From the NCBI GenBank assembly GCA_009911365.1, contig QXXF01000001.1, forward strand, positions 248,001-312,000: 64,000 bases of DNA, read 5' to 3'. The position numbers and the translations under genes are program-made. Below, one piece after another: positions 33,329 through 42,677 of the stretch. Positions within the stretch are counted from its first letter, which is position 1. Each line of letters starts with the position of its first letter. Under the pieces are notes generated by a model. It ran no database searches. It had not been told where the DNA came from and worked only from the letters and a program-made list of their open reading frames with translations. The DNA comes from Clostridiales bacterium. GTDB taxonomy: Bacteria; Bacillota; Clostridia; Peptostreptococcales; Anaerovoracaceae.

Positions 33329-35716
33329 TCAAACATAGAAAAGAATGAATTTCATCAGGAATCTTCCTGTCTGGTTTTGGCGGCCATATACTTGATCCGC
33401 TACCCACTGCGCATAGCCAGCCATTTGCTCATGCTCTTGTGGCGTAAGGTCTTCCCCGCCAAACCGCACCCGATACACCAGCCGCAGCATCCCCTCGAAG
33501 GAAAGCCCGCCGTCTTTATCATAGATCATCGAAAATTCCGCCAGCCGCTCGTAAGGATCTGCCGGAAGCGGATGCTTGTCAAAGGCCATGATCTTTTCCA
33601 GGTAATGATACATAGCATAGACCTGCTGCTGAGAATAATCCGTGCAAAAGGCTGCCAGCCGCTTTTTCACCCGCTGCCGTCCCAGATATTCGTAAAGGGC
33701 CGCGGCTGCCAGGATTACCAACAGGAGCAGCCACCACCAGATGATGTTTTTTTCCTGCCGCTCTCGAGTCTGCTGGTCCCTCTGATCAGGTTCCTCCTGA
33801 TCCTGGTCACGATAGATTTTCTCACTTCCCGAGCTGTACCCAGTGCCATCCGCTCCTTCGCCCTGCAGCTGCTGCGTTTGGTAAAATCCTGGAACCACTT
33901 CTACCGGGAACCAGCCAATCTCATCCACATAGACTTCCACCCAGCTATGCGCATGGGAGTCCCGAACATCTATGGACACGTTCTGCTTTCCTGCATACCT
34001 GGATATTTCCTCGGGCGATAGATAATATCCTTCCACATAACGGGCCGGGATCCCGGCCTGGCGGAACATCAGAGCCGCTGCCGTAGCGAAATGCATATCA
34101 TTTCCCCTGCGATCCTCATTGAGAAACTCATACAACTCATCCTTTCCATCCTTCACAGCCTCCTTTTTCACATCATAGGTAAACTCGGCACTGAAATTCG
34201 CACGGATGTAATTCAGCGTATACTCGATGGATGTTCCCTGGCACCGATCAATGCCCGTAGTGCCAAGAGCCGCTGCGTCTTTTTTGGAAACATGCAGATA
34301 GGCTTCCTGTGCGTACTGGCAGTAAAGCATCTCCTCATCCGCATAGTCGCTCCAATTAGGATTGAGCTTCACAGCCGCTGCCCAAGCCGCCAGCCCCTCC
34401 TCATTGTAGTCTTGGAAACGAGGCGCGAAGGTTTGGAAACTGTACGCTCTTTGCCCCCGTGGCCCTTTGGCAAGCACGCCGTGATCTTTCTCGTAGTTCG
34501 CCTGCTCCGGCGACGCATCACCCTGGGGAACGGCTTCATAAGGCAGGTACAAGTACTTGCTGCTGCCATTTATATTGACCGCGTTCACAGCTACAGACTG
34601 AGAATCCCCTGCCATACTGTAAAGCCGCTGCTGCTGAGTCCAAGGGTAAAAATCCCGCCGTGCCAATGTCTGCGTTACCTTTGCCCCCGAATTGGCGTGA
34701 TCCTGATCCGTATCAGGGGACCACCTGCCTCTCTCAAAGGTCCCGCCTACGAACCCTCGCAAATACATGGAATGGGGCTCCTGAGTTTCCAGCTTCAACA
34801 CCGTGTTTCCAGTGTACTCCAGAGGATGGGTCTTTGTCAGATCTCCCTGTGCGAGAGCATCAATTTTTTCACCGCCCAAGGGATCGTAACGCAAACGCTC
34901 CTGCAACTCAATGGCCGCATTCTTGGCTTCTTCCACGGACTGGGGCGGCCTGTAGTCATTGCCGGAAAAAATCAGCACATACCCCAGCAGCACTACCAAG
35001 GTGAAACTGAGGAAAATATAGGGCAAAGAAGAATTCTTTTCATTTTGTATGTAAATAGGACGGTTCTTTTTATGGCTGACGGGCCTTGCCACTGCGGACA
35101 ACACAAAAATCCCGGTCCAGCAAAGGAGCAGCAAAAGCAACAGCCAAATGGACGGCGTTGCCTCCAGCCACAGCCCCACTATGACCGGGAATCCTGTAAA
35201 AATAAATCCCAGCAAAGGTTCCTTGTGATAAATGCTGTGGACGATAGCCATGGAAGCCAGCAGCGTCACTGGGATCATGGCGATAAACGCGTCCCTGCTC
35301 CAGTCCACCGTGTCGCCCGCTGCGTGAAACAGAGTGAGTCCCGCACCCAGCTCCTTGTTCAGTGCCTCGATCATGGCGTTCCCCATGACTAAGAAACCGT
35401 TCCACACATCCTTGTGCGCGATAACGCAAAAAAGGATGACTACAGCAAACACGCACAAAAATAGAAAACGTCCCAAGAACGGGTTCCAGCATAACAAGTA
35501 AAGGCCCACTGGCAAAGCGGCGATCAGCACTGCGGTGACCACCGGATCCACTGGGTTGGAAAACATAGAAAAGAAGGTGTACCAGCATCCTACTGACAAG
35601 GCAATCGCCAAAAGCAACTCAAAAACCACCCTTCGTCCAGGGCGTTTGCTATCTACGTCTGTAAGCTGCACCAAATCCAACTCAGGCTGGTTCTTTATCC
35701 TCCTAATCATGTTCAT
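33329..35716 (-). CDS. Transglutaminase-fold polytopic membrane protein (paralog), catalytic Cys replaced
   Basis: 795 residues, a full-length paralog of the protein at 4943-7333 with the same order: N-terminal transmembrane bundle (about 30-235), extracellular region, transglutaminase-like core near 500-630, linker, one transmembrane helix (NIIWWWLLLLVILAAAALY) and a cytoplasmic end FLMKFILFYV. The nucleophile position reads GNDMHFATA (Asp for Cys), while AHSWVEVYVDEIGWFPVEV keeps the His. It follows DUF58 and MoxR genes, the classic MoxR-DUF58-transglutaminase set thought to act on envelope assembly. Start 35716 has CAGGAG upstream. Confidence 0.83.
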   Translation of the reverse strand: MNMIRRIKNQPELDLVQLTDVDSKRPGRRVVFELLLAIALSVGCWYTFFSMFSNPVDPVVTAVLIAALPVGLYLLCWNPFLGRFLFLCVFAVVILFCVIAHKDVWNGFLVMGNAMIEALNKELGAGLTLFHAAGDTVDWSRDAFIAMIPVTLLASMAIVHSIYHKEPLLGFIFTGFPVIVGLWLEATPSIWLLLLLLLCWTGIFVLSAVARPVSHKKNRPIYIQNEKNSSLPYIFLSFTLVVLLGYVLIFSGNDYRPPQSVEEAKNAAIELQERLRYDPLGGEKIDALAQGDLTKTHPLEYTGNTVLKLETQEPHSMYLRGFVGGTFERGRWSPDTDQDHANSGAKVTQTLARRDFYPWTQQQRLYSMAGDSQSVAVNAVNINGSSKYLYLPYEAVPQGDASPEQANYEKDHGVLAKGPRGQRAYSFQTFAPRFQDYNEEGLAAWAAAVKLNPNWSDYADEEMLYCQYAQEAYLHVSKKDAAALGTTGIDRCQGTSIEYTLNYIRANFSAEFTYDVKKEAVKDGKDELYEFLNEDRRGNDMHFATAAALMFRQAGIPARYVEGYYLSPEEISRYAGKQNVSIDVRDSHAHSWVEVYVDEIGWFPVEVVPGFYQTQQLQGEGADGTGYSSGSEKIYRDQDQEEPDQRDQQTRERQEKNIIWWWLLLLVILAAAALYEYLGRQRVKKRLAAFCTDYSQQQVYAMYHYLEKIMAFDKHPLPADPYERLAEFSMIYDKDGGLSFEGMLRLVYRVRFGGEDLTPQEHEQMAGYAQWVADQVYGRQNQTGRFLMKFILFYV

Positions 35717-35889
35717 ATGGAACTCCTGCTTCCTGTATCCTAAATTTCTCAAATAAATTCCGCAGGCCCTCTGCCCAGTGCCACTGCGTTGGACAGCCGA
35801 GCTTCCGCCTTCCTCTCTTTTGATCTCCCGCCATGTTTGCCAGATCTCTTAATCTTCCTGCTGTCATACTGCTTGATCTCCAGAGCCTG

Positions 35890-37044
35890 CTAGACCATGA
35901 TCTCCGGCATGCCTTCCGCCGCCTGCTCCACTGATATGGCAACCACCTCGATCGCCTGCTCCGCGGCCTGTCTCTGCGCTTCCTCTTCATAAATGAAAAC
36001 CGTCCTCATGGTCTGGGAAACTTCGATTTCCGCAATTTTATCAAAATCCGGCTCTGCAGTGACATACAGTAAAATGCTCTGGCGGTTACGGTAAGCACTG
36101 GCAGTATAATAATCCAGCGCGATGCCGCTCTTTTCTGACGAAAAGGAAGACAGCACCTGCGCCGCTGCCATGTCAAAATCTTCAAAGCTATCCAGTTCCC
36201 GAGTGTGGAACGCGTCTTCTCCCGCATCATACCAAGCCAGGCTGTGATTGATACCGTCTGCCAAAAGCCCATGGGAAAGGGACAAGTACGCCTCCACTAC
36301 CGCATCGACCACTTTTTCCGGTCCTTTTGTCAATTCCATCAGCAGAAACATGGAGTAGTTGAGCGGCCGACTGAAATCCCGCACCATGGTTCGATCAATC
36401 TTGGAAGACAATTTCCAATGAATCTTGCGCACTTCATCTCCTGACGCATATTCCCGCAGCGCAAAAATTTCGCTCACGTCCTGCCCTGGCCGGTGGTGAG
36501 AATAGCGGCTGCCATCGCCACTGTTTTCAATAGAACGTTCCATATGTACCAACACGTCCTGTAACCTAGGATACACAGTCACGGCTTGATCCGGCAGGCT
36601 GGCTTTTTGAAACGCGAAAAGGCCGAAGGCATCGTACACCCGGATCTTTTTCGTGGAAACTAGCAAGATCCCCACATTGCTGCCCTTAAAGGAAAGACGG
36701 GCAGAAACCGTTTTGCGCCCGCCTACTGTCACACTGATTTTCCGAGTTTTCAAAGATCCGGTCATTTGGTTTTCCAAATGGACTTGAAACAGCAACCGCG
36801 CTACTGGAAAAACACTGGAATTCACGAACTGATACTTAAATTCCACCTGATCTTTATCTGCTGTTCCCGGCAGATCCAGGGAAATATCCAGCCCCTGGCG
36901 AGAGAAGAGCATCAGCACCAGGGAAAGAAGGGGCAGTACCACGCAGAGGATCAGCAGGGTCAAGGTGTAATATGTATTTGTAAAGATATACAGCACCACT
37001 GCCACTAGCAGCAGCAGCACATAAAACACTCTGTTTTTCAGCAT
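35890..37044 (-). CDS. DUF58 domain membrane protein
   Basis: 384 residues. Two N-terminal transmembrane helices (FYVLLLLVAVVLYIF and LTLLILCVVLPLLSLVLMLF) precede an extracytoplasmic or Ig-like stretch, then the DUF58 core with EIFALREYASGDEVRKIHWK near residue 200, the family signature (RxYxxGDxxRxIxW). The C-terminal part has a von Willebrand A-like character. DUF58 proteins are regularly encoded with MoxR ATPases and transglutaminase-like proteins, as here: its ATG overlaps the moxR-like stop by one base, and the transglutaminase-like gene lies 173 bases downstream. Confidence 0.9.
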   Translation of the reverse strand: MLKNRVFYVLLLLVAVVLYIFTNTYYTLTLLILCVVLPLLSLVLMLFSRQGLDISLDLPGTADKDQVEFKYQFVNSSVFPVARLLFQVHLENQMTGSLKTRKISVTVGGRKTVSARLSFKGSNVGILLVSTKKIRVYDAFGLFAFQKASLPDQAVTVYPRLQDVLVHMERSIENSGDGSRYSHHRPGQDVSEIFALREYASGDEVRKIHWKLSSKIDRTMVRDFSRPLNYSMFLLMELTKGPEKVVDAVVEAYLSLSHGLLADGINHSLAWYDAGEDAFHTRELDSFEDFDMAAAQVLSSFSSEKSGIALDYYTASAYRNRQSILLYVTAEPDFDKIAEIEVSQTMRTVFIYEEEAQRQAAEQAIEVVAISVEQAAEGMPEIMV

Positions 37045-38570
37045 TATTTGCCCTTTCTCTCTAAAATAGCCGGCGGCTTGACTTCCTTCAGCACTTGCTG
37101 CAGGATTTTTTCTTCCGTTTCTTTGCGGATCTTTGCCCTAGCTGTCAGGATCAGACGGTGAGCGCACACATCGATAAAGACTTCCTTCACATCCTGCGGG
37201 ATCGCGTAATCCCGCCCATCCATGAGGGCTGCTGCCTTTGCCATTTGTACCAAGGCTAAGACGGCTCGGGGGCTGACACCTTGCTCCACGGCTTCCATGC
37301 TCCGAGTCTTTTCGCACAGAGAGGCCGCGTATTCGATGATCTCATCTGTCATCCTCACCATCTGCACGCCTCGCTTCATGGTTTTGATATGGGCCGCACT
37401 AGCCAGTGCCCGCACGGTTTCCAGCGGATCTTTCAACTGCCGCTGTTTGATGATGTTCACTTGACTCTGCAGATCCGGGTATCCGATGGAAAGCCGCACC
37501 ATGAACCGGTCCAGCTGAGAATCCGGCAGTTTCTGAGTACCCGCACTGCCTAGAGGGTTCTGGGTGGCGATGCAAACGAAAGGCTCTGGTATCTTGTGAG
37601 TCACGCCATCTACGGTCATGCCGCCTTCTTCCATGACTTCTAGGAGCGCCGCCTGGGTCTTTGCTGAGGTACGATTGATCTCATCTGCCAAGAACAGATT
37701 ACAGAGAGCCGCGCCTGGCTTGTAATCCAGGCCGCCAGTTTCTTTGTTGTACACGGAAAAGCCAACGATGTCGCTTGCCATGGTGTCCGGCGTGAACTGA
37801 ATTCTCCGGTAATTTAGGTTCAATGCTTTGGAAAGTCCTAGGGCCAGGGTGGTCTTTCCCACGCCAGGAACGTCCTCTAGCAGGATGTGGCCTCCCGCCA
37901 AAATGACCATGAGCACTTTTTTCAGGATCTCGTCCTTGCCCACGATGACTTTTTTCAATTCATTGATAATCAACTGCGCCGCACGCTGCATTTCCCCGGT
38001 TTTCTTGTCCTTTGCCGCAGACTGGGACGGAGCCGCTGTCTTTGCCGACGTTTCTGGCTTCGCTGGTTCCAGCTGCGTTCCTGCTTGGGAAGGCGAGGAT
38101 GGCCCTGCTGATTTTGTAACGTCAGATTGTGTCTGGACGGCTCCCGCAGATTTCTTAAGGCCTAATCCCGCACCAGAAGGTTCCGTTGATTTCGCGAAGT
38201 CGCTTTTGCTCTGGGCCGCCCCTGTCCCTTTTGTAAAATCCGTTTGAGTCTGGGAAAGCCCTGTCGTTGTCGTGAAATCGGTTTGGTTGTGCGAAAACTT
38301 CGCTGAAGTTGTGAGTTCTGGCTGCGTTGATGAAAGCCCCGTTGTTTTCATGAAATCCGACTGCGGCATCTCTGACTGATCCAGCACTATGCCCGCGCTC
38401 GCGGCTGACATTTGGGCTTCTGATAGATCCTTCCACTCTGATAACCTGGAGGACTGCCTTTCTTGGCTTTCCTTTTCCGTGCTCAATATTTCCTGCGTCA
38501 AATAGGATGACGCTTCCGGCTGATTCCAGCTGTCTGTCATATTTATTGTTTCTCGCGTCTGATTTTCCAT
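37044..38570 (-). CDS. MoxR family AAA+ ATPase with repetitive N-terminal extension
   Basis: 508 residues. The C-terminal ~320 residues are a complete MoxR ATPase: Walker A EDVPGVGKTTLA near residue 240, Walker B LFLADEINRTSAKTQAALLE, sensor 1 CIATQNPLG, Arg-finger region LPDSQLDRFM. MoxR proteins are chaperone-like ATPases acting with DUF58/VWA partners. The first ~190 residues are an unusual Ser/Thr/Gln-rich region with an imperfect repeat of about 12 residues (for example QTDFTTTTGLSQTQTDFTKG), low in hydrophobics and probably disordered. It is first in the unit moxR-DUF58-transglutaminase. Confidence 0.92.
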   Translation of the reverse strand: MENQTRETINMTDSWNQPEASSYLTQEILSTEKESQERQSSRLSEWKDLSEAQMSAASAGIVLDQSEMPQSDFMKTTGLSSTQPELTTSAKFSHNQTDFTTTTGLSQTQTDFTKGTGAAQSKSDFAKSTEPSGAGLGLKKSAGAVQTQSDVTKSAGPSSPSQAGTQLEPAKPETSAKTAAPSQSAAKDKKTGEMQRAAQLIINELKKVIVGKDEILKKVLMVILAGGHILLEDVPGVGKTTLALGLSKALNLNYRRIQFTPDTMASDIVGFSVYNKETGGLDYKPGAALCNLFLADEINRTSAKTQAALLEVMEEGGMTVDGVTHKIPEPFVCIATQNPLGSAGTQKLPDSQLDRFMVRLSIGYPDLQSQVNIIKQRQLKDPLETVRALASAAHIKTMKRGVQMVRMTDEIIEYAASLCEKTRSMEAVEQGVSPRAVLALVQMAKAAALMDGRDYAIPQDVKEVFIDVCAHRLILTARAKIRKETEEKILQQVLKEVKPPAILERKGK

Positions 38571-38606
38571 CGCTTCCTCCTTTGATTCCTATTATCTAAA
38601 ATATCT

Positions 38607-38632
38607 TTCTGCCGTTCTTTTTATGCAGAAAG
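38607..38632. repeat. Small inverted repeat before the moxR-like gene
   Basis: TTTCTGC and GCAGAAA are separated by 12 bases, about 40 bases before the start at 38570. It could be an operator or a leader hairpin; there is no clear T-run. Confidence 0.4.
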
Positions 38633-38648
38633 CATGGTCCCGATATTC

Positions 38649-38665
38649 TGGGAAGATCAATAAAG
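38649..38665. promoter_or_regulatory. Dyad GATATTCTGGGAAGATC, related to sites at 61.3 and 62.4 kb
   Basis: The 17-base site has dyad symmetry GATnTT-N5-AAnATC and is followed by AATAAAGTCTAT. Closely similar sequences stand before the XRE gene at 61384 and the antitoxin gene at 62464, suggesting one regulator or a dispersed element. Confidence 0.4.
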
Positions 38666-38725
38666 TCTATGGTTCCAAAATATCTGGAAGGATGGCTTTC
38701 TCATATCAAAGCCCAGCATGAATTG

Positions 38726-39382
38726 TCAACTCCTCTTTAATAGCTGCGTCAACATGGATGGATAAGGAATATACCCATCGTTCTTACGATAACACAAGAT
38801 GTCATAAGGCGGCTTGTTTCCTTTTACCTCTGCCTTTTTACACTTTTTATTTGGCCTGACGTAGCAAAAAAGCGCAAACATGTCTTTGATATCTTTTCTT
38901 CTCCTACTCAGTGCTCTTAATGTTTTGCAAAGCGTCTTTATCTCAGAATTATTCAACACAGGAAGCGTTTTATCCGGAGCACCAGCAACTGCGGCAAATA
39001 CAAAATCCCGATCTGTTATGTATTTTTCCGCCTGTGGGTATGAGACTCGCTGCTGCATATATTGTATGGATTGTACGATCTGTTCTACAGCATGCTTTGC
39101 GTTCTTTTGGTTTTGCGTTCCCTTTAATTCTAAGATCCAAGTAATATTTAAGTTCGTGCTGGTGTCCTTGATCGTATATACTAGGCTGTCACAAATGGGT
39201 TTCCCCTCTGACAAGCCTGTAATGAGTCCGCCATCCACCTGCACCACTTCCACTGAATTTCCCGAGTCGATCTGTATTGGAACAATCGCTTTGCTTTTAT
39301 GCTCCCGATCCTCAATCACACGATTCTTTCCTTCGGTCAGCTCTACAATAAACGTTTGTTTCTGATTACTTGCCATTTCCAT
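38726..39382 (-). CDS. Putative PD-(D/E)XK nuclease-like partner of the AAA ATPase
   Basis: 218 residues, family not recognised. The segment CDSLVYTIKD, then WILELKGTQ, then HAVEQIVQSIQYMQ gives the order Asp, Glu-x-Lys, Gln expected for a PD-(D/E)XK nuclease core (about residues 64-110). The C-terminal part is basic (CKTLRALSRRRKDIK, PNKKCKKAEVKG). It starts three bases after the ATPase stop, so the two are one unit. An ATG two codons in (39376) is better spaced from GAGG. Base composition looks more A/T-rich than the neighbours, consistent with acquisition. A defence or toxin-like role with the ATPase is inference. Confidence 0.6.
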   Translation of the reverse strand: MEMASNQKQTFIVELTEGKNRVIEDREHKSKAIVPIQIDSGNSVEVVQVDGGLITGLSEGKPICDSLVYTIKDTSTNLNITWILELKGTQNQKNAKHAVEQIVQSIQYMQQRVSYPQAEKYITDRDFVFAAVAGAPDKTLPVLNNSEIKTLCKTLRALSRRRKDIKDMFALFCYVRPNKKCKKAEVKGNKPPYDILCYRKNDGYIPYPSMLTQLLKRS

Positions 39383-39385
39383 GCC

Positions 39386-40732
39386 TCATTCTTGATCCAG
39401 CTCTATATCATATAAAGCCGTATACAATTCGTTCACCTGGGATGACACGTCATCGATCAAACTCAATATGATCTCCCGTTCTTCTTCATCTAACAATTTT
39501 ACACAATGTTCCTTTTGAGAGCAATCTGATTTCAGCAATTTATAAGCAGAAAGCTGGCCTTTTCCAATCATATGGTTTTTATTGATCACCTTATGGACTT
39601 CCCTTGTCTGCCCCTCTTCCGACAATACGCCCGCATAATATAGGTTGTTGATCACGGTCAGCATATAGGGACTATGGGTTGTGATCAGCACGCCGCTGTC
39701 CTGCAGGTTCGCGAACATGGTGATAAATTCCATGATTTTCTTTTGCAGAGATGGATAAATATGGGCCTCGGGTTCCTCGATGATCAAGAAAGCGTTTTCT
39801 TGGCGCAATAGCAGGATGTACATAAAGTTCAAAAGCCATAGAATCTCCTGCTGGCCGGATGACGCAAAGTTGATTGCGATCGGATGTTCCGTATCCTCTT
39901 CTATTTGCAAGAATTCTTTTCCGCCATTATAAAAATATTCGCCTCGTTCCATATTTACAATCAGTTCTGCGATCATTCTGACATCAAATGATCTTTTTTC
40001 TACAGGGTAAAAAAGATGCGCGTTCTTTACGCCATTTTTAAAACTGCTGCGCACATTATCGATCAGGATCATAAACATCTCTGTTATCAAATCTAAATCG
40101 CCGGCATTATTCATGATCGCACGATTATTTGCCATTACGGTCAAAAGGCTCCGGCCCGCTGGAATATAATAAGTCTCCCGATTATCGCCAAAGATCGCAT
40201 TGACTTTGCTGCTGATCAGTTCATGCTTTCGTTTTCTTTCTTCACTAGCGAGCACAAGGCTAATTCCAGCGCGGTCTTCACCGCTGGCGTGCATTTCCCG
40301 TACTTTTTGCTGCAAATCTTTGATTGCGTTCAATAGTTTATGAGAATAAGTCACGCTAATATATTGCTTATTTCTCTCTCCCTGTTTTAGCCGTACCTGA
40401 ATCCATGAGTCTTCCGCATAATCATACTTCATATAAAAATCAGGATTCAGATCCCAACTGTATCCAAAGAGCTTGACAAAAACGCTTTTTAATTCTGATT
40501 TTATGGCCTTGTCAAACCAGATGTTTTCCTGAGACGTACCATGGTAGGAATTAGAATCATAAATCTGAGTCAGATAATCTGTGATTCTCGTCTTAATGTT
40601 TTTAAAATAATATACGCTTTTGGCTATCGTGCTTTTGCCTGTAGCCTGTTCTCCGATCAATAAGTTGAACTTTTCAATGTCCATTTCAAAGAATTTGATC
40701 GGCCCATTATTTTTAATGCATATTCTCTGCAT
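39386..40732 (-). CDS. AAA ATPase of the OLD/AbiL-like (AAA_15/AAA_21) type
   Basis: 448 residues. It has an SMC/OLD-type ABC ATPase head: Walker A LLIGEQATGKSTIA near residue 26, signature-like FASSGQQEILWLL near 300, Walker B AFLIIEEPEAHIYP and switch His TTHSPYM. No TOPRIM domain follows, unlike OLD nucleases; the partner gene may supply the nuclease. Such ATPase-effector pairs are frequent in anti-phage systems (for example Septu, AbiL, PARIS), but none is matched exactly by eye. The start at 40732 (MQRICIKNNGP) has AAGGTGG at six bases. It is inserted between the moeA-fusion gene and the moxR unit. Confidence 0.82.
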   Translation of the reverse strand: MQRICIKNNGPIKFFEMDIEKFNLLIGEQATGKSTIAKSVYYFKNIKTRITDYLTQIYDSNSYHGTSQENIWFDKAIKSELKSVFVKLFGYSWDLNPDFYMKYDYAEDSWIQVRLKQGERNKQYISVTYSHKLLNAIKDLQQKVREMHASGEDRAGISLVLASEERKRKHELISSKVNAIFGDNRETYYIPAGRSLLTVMANNRAIMNNAGDLDLITEMFMILIDNVRSSFKNGVKNAHLFYPVEKRSFDVRMIAELIVNMERGEYFYNGGKEFLQIEEDTEHPIAINFASSGQQEILWLLNFMYILLLRQENAFLIIEEPEAHIYPSLQKKIMEFITMFANLQDSGVLITTHSPYMLTVINNLYYAGVLSEEGQTREVHKVINKNHMIGKGQLSAYKLLKSDCSQKEHCVKLLDEEEREIILSLIDDVSSQVNELYTALYDIELDQE

Positions 40733-40754
40733 CCCAACCACCTTGTTTCTCTAT

Positions 40755-42665
40755 CTATACCAGTTCCACCTCACCGGCCCGCTCATACGTATAGCCGCCC
40801 AGTTCGTCCAGGCGCTGGTGGAATTCGTCACTGCCCAGGATGTCCAGGAACGCTTGGATGTGAGGCAGCTCCAGATACTCCTGCGGGATGGCGAAGTCGT
40901 ATTCTTCCGGTCCCACTGGAATGAAATCTAAATCCATGGCTTTTGCCGCTGACAAGATTCCCATGCCCGCGTCCGCGCCATCGCTGCCCACAGCCGCCGC
41001 CACTGCCATGTGGGTGGCCGCTTCTCTGTCATATCCGTTGATCCGCTCCGGGTCGATGTCCAGCTGTTTCAGCTTGTAATCAAATAACACTCTTGTTCCC
41101 GCGCCCCGCTGCCGATTCACGTACCGGCATTCCAGGCGAGCCAAATCCCGGATGTCCTGGATGCCCAAAGGGTTTCCTTTTTTCACTAAAATGCCTTGTG
41201 TCCGGCCAACGCCTTTGATCAGGGCCATTTTCCCGGATCCAAAGAGCCGTTTCATATAGGAAATGTTATATTCGCCTGTTTCTTCGTCTAGCAGATGGAT
41301 GGGCGCCAGGTGAGCTTCCTTTCGTTTCAGTGCCATCAGGCCGCCCATGCTTCCCACATGGGTGCTGGAGACGAACATTCCCTTGTGCCGGTCTGGCATC
41401 ATGTCAGCGGCCACGTCAAGGATCAAATCATGGCTGCCAATGATCACCACTGTGTTTTCCACTTGGGATTTTTCCCTGTACAGCTCCACCTGGACCGGCT
41501 GTCCGGCTTCCACGCCTTCGCTGTTCTGTTCAATGACGCAAAATCCGTCTGCCCGCACCAGTGACATGGCGGCCCCCGCGCCCCGGGCCAAAGGCGCGGC
41601 CACCATCTTGTCGCCTACTTTGCCCACCTTGACCCGCACGTATTCTTTGTGCTTCAAGCTGGAAACCAGACGCTTGGAAACATAGGCGGTCACGGTTTCC
41701 CTGCGCTTTGCCGGAGTCTGACACATCAGGGAAAGCACTGGTTCCACGAAATTTTCAAAGCCAATGTACGCAGAAACCGGGTAGCCTGGAAGGCCGATGA
41801 CCGGCTTGCCTTTCACAATGGCCAGGATCACTGGCTTGCCTGGCTTGATGGCTACGCCGTGGACCAGCACTTCTCCCAGCTCACGCAGCACATGCACGGT
41901 GTAGTCCTCCGTTCCTGCGCTGGAACCCGCATTAACGATGACCATGTCGAAGGTTTCCACTGCTTCCGCGATGCTAGTTTTGATTTTTTCGTAATCATCA
42001 ATGATTGGTGGGAAGCGATGCGCGATGCCGCCTGCTTCCACCACCATGTTTTCAAACATGCGGGAATTGGATTCAATGATGCTGCCGTCCTCTGGCTCTT
42101 GCTCCGGCTCAATGATCTCCGTTCCTGTAGGGAAAATCGCTGCTTCCGGTCTTTTCACCACTTCGACTTCCGTGATGCCAGCAGAGAGCAGCACGCCCAC
42201 ATCAATGGGACGGATCTTGTGGCTGCTAGGAAGGATCATTTCTCCGGCCACAATGTCTTCGCCAATAGGCCGCACATGCTGCCAAGGCGCCGCGGAAGCA
42301 ATGATCAGCACGCCTTCTTCTGTTTCTACCAGATCTTCTGCCATGATCACCGCATCGTAAGGCGGATGGATGGGATCACCGGTGTCCACCACCACGTAGT
42401 CCGTTTCTTCCTTCAACAACACGGGGTCTGTTTCCGAGACGTTTTTCGTTCGCTCTGAAATGACCGCGATCCCGTCCATGGCCGAAGCGTTGAACAGAGG
42501 CGAGCAGTATTTCGCGTGGACCGCGTGGCGAGTCACTCTGTTGAGGGATTTCGCCACAGGGATGGTTTCGTACTGAATATTGATCACTCGCTGCAGAGCC
42601 GCCAGATACAAGGCCGCGGCTTCGTCCACAGGTTTTGTCTCTAAATAAAGATTTCTCTTTGCCAT
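40755..42665 (-). CDS. MoeA-like molybdotransferase fused to a periplasmic-binding-protein-like domain
   Basis: 636 residues. Residues 1-400 are a MoeA homolog (LFNASAMDGIAVI, VVDTGDPIHPPYDAVIMAED, NAGSSAGTEDYT, GLPGYPVSAYIGFENF). Residues ~410-636 form a PBP-like domain resembling the substrate part of molybdate/LysR-type binding proteins (VVIIGSHDLILDVAADMM, VGRTQGILVKKGNPLGI, CRYVNRQRGAGTRVLFDY, AAVGSDGADAGMGI). This fusion is known from Firmicutes and Archaea and is thought to sense or channel molybdenum cofactor or molybdate. It follows moeA by 12 bases. Confidence 0.9.
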   Translation of the reverse strand: MAKRNLYLETKPVDEAAALYLAALQRVINIQYETIPVAKSLNRVTRHAVHAKYCSPLFNASAMDGIAVISERTKNVSETDPVLLKEETDYVVVDTGDPIHPPYDAVIMAEDLVETEEGVLIIASAAPWQHVRPIGEDIVAGEMILPSSHKIRPIDVGVLLSAGITEVEVVKRPEAAIFPTGTEIIEPEQEPEDGSIIESNSRMFENMVVEAGGIAHRFPPIIDDYEKIKTSIAEAVETFDMVIVNAGSSAGTEDYTVHVLRELGEVLVHGVAIKPGKPVILAIVKGKPVIGLPGYPVSAYIGFENFVEPVLSLMCQTPAKRRETVTAYVSKRLVSSLKHKEYVRVKVGKVGDKMVAAPLARGAGAAMSLVRADGFCVIEQNSEGVEAGQPVQVELYREKSQVENTVVIIGSHDLILDVAADMMPDRHKGMFVSSTHVGSMGGLMALKRKEAHLAPIHLLDEETGEYNISYMKRLFGSGKMALIKGVGRTQGILVKKGNPLGIQDIRDLARLECRYVNRQRGAGTRVLFDYKLKQLDIDPERINGYDREAATHMAVAAAVGSDGADAGMGILSAAKAMDLDFIPVGPEEYDFAIPQEYLELPHIQAFLDILGSDEFHQRLDELGGYTYERAGEVELV

Positions 42666-42677
42666 TTGCTGTCCTTT

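Noticed and set aside
35717-35889. Extra small gene between DUF58 and transglutaminase-like genes
   Set aside because: The 173-base gap has only an Arg/Ser-rich ORF in a shadow frame overlapping the DUF58 end and no ribosome site.
39386-40732. OLD nuclease or PARIS AriA
   Set aside because: No TOPRIM domain follows the ATPase and the partner lacks a DUF4435-like pattern, so neither name is used.
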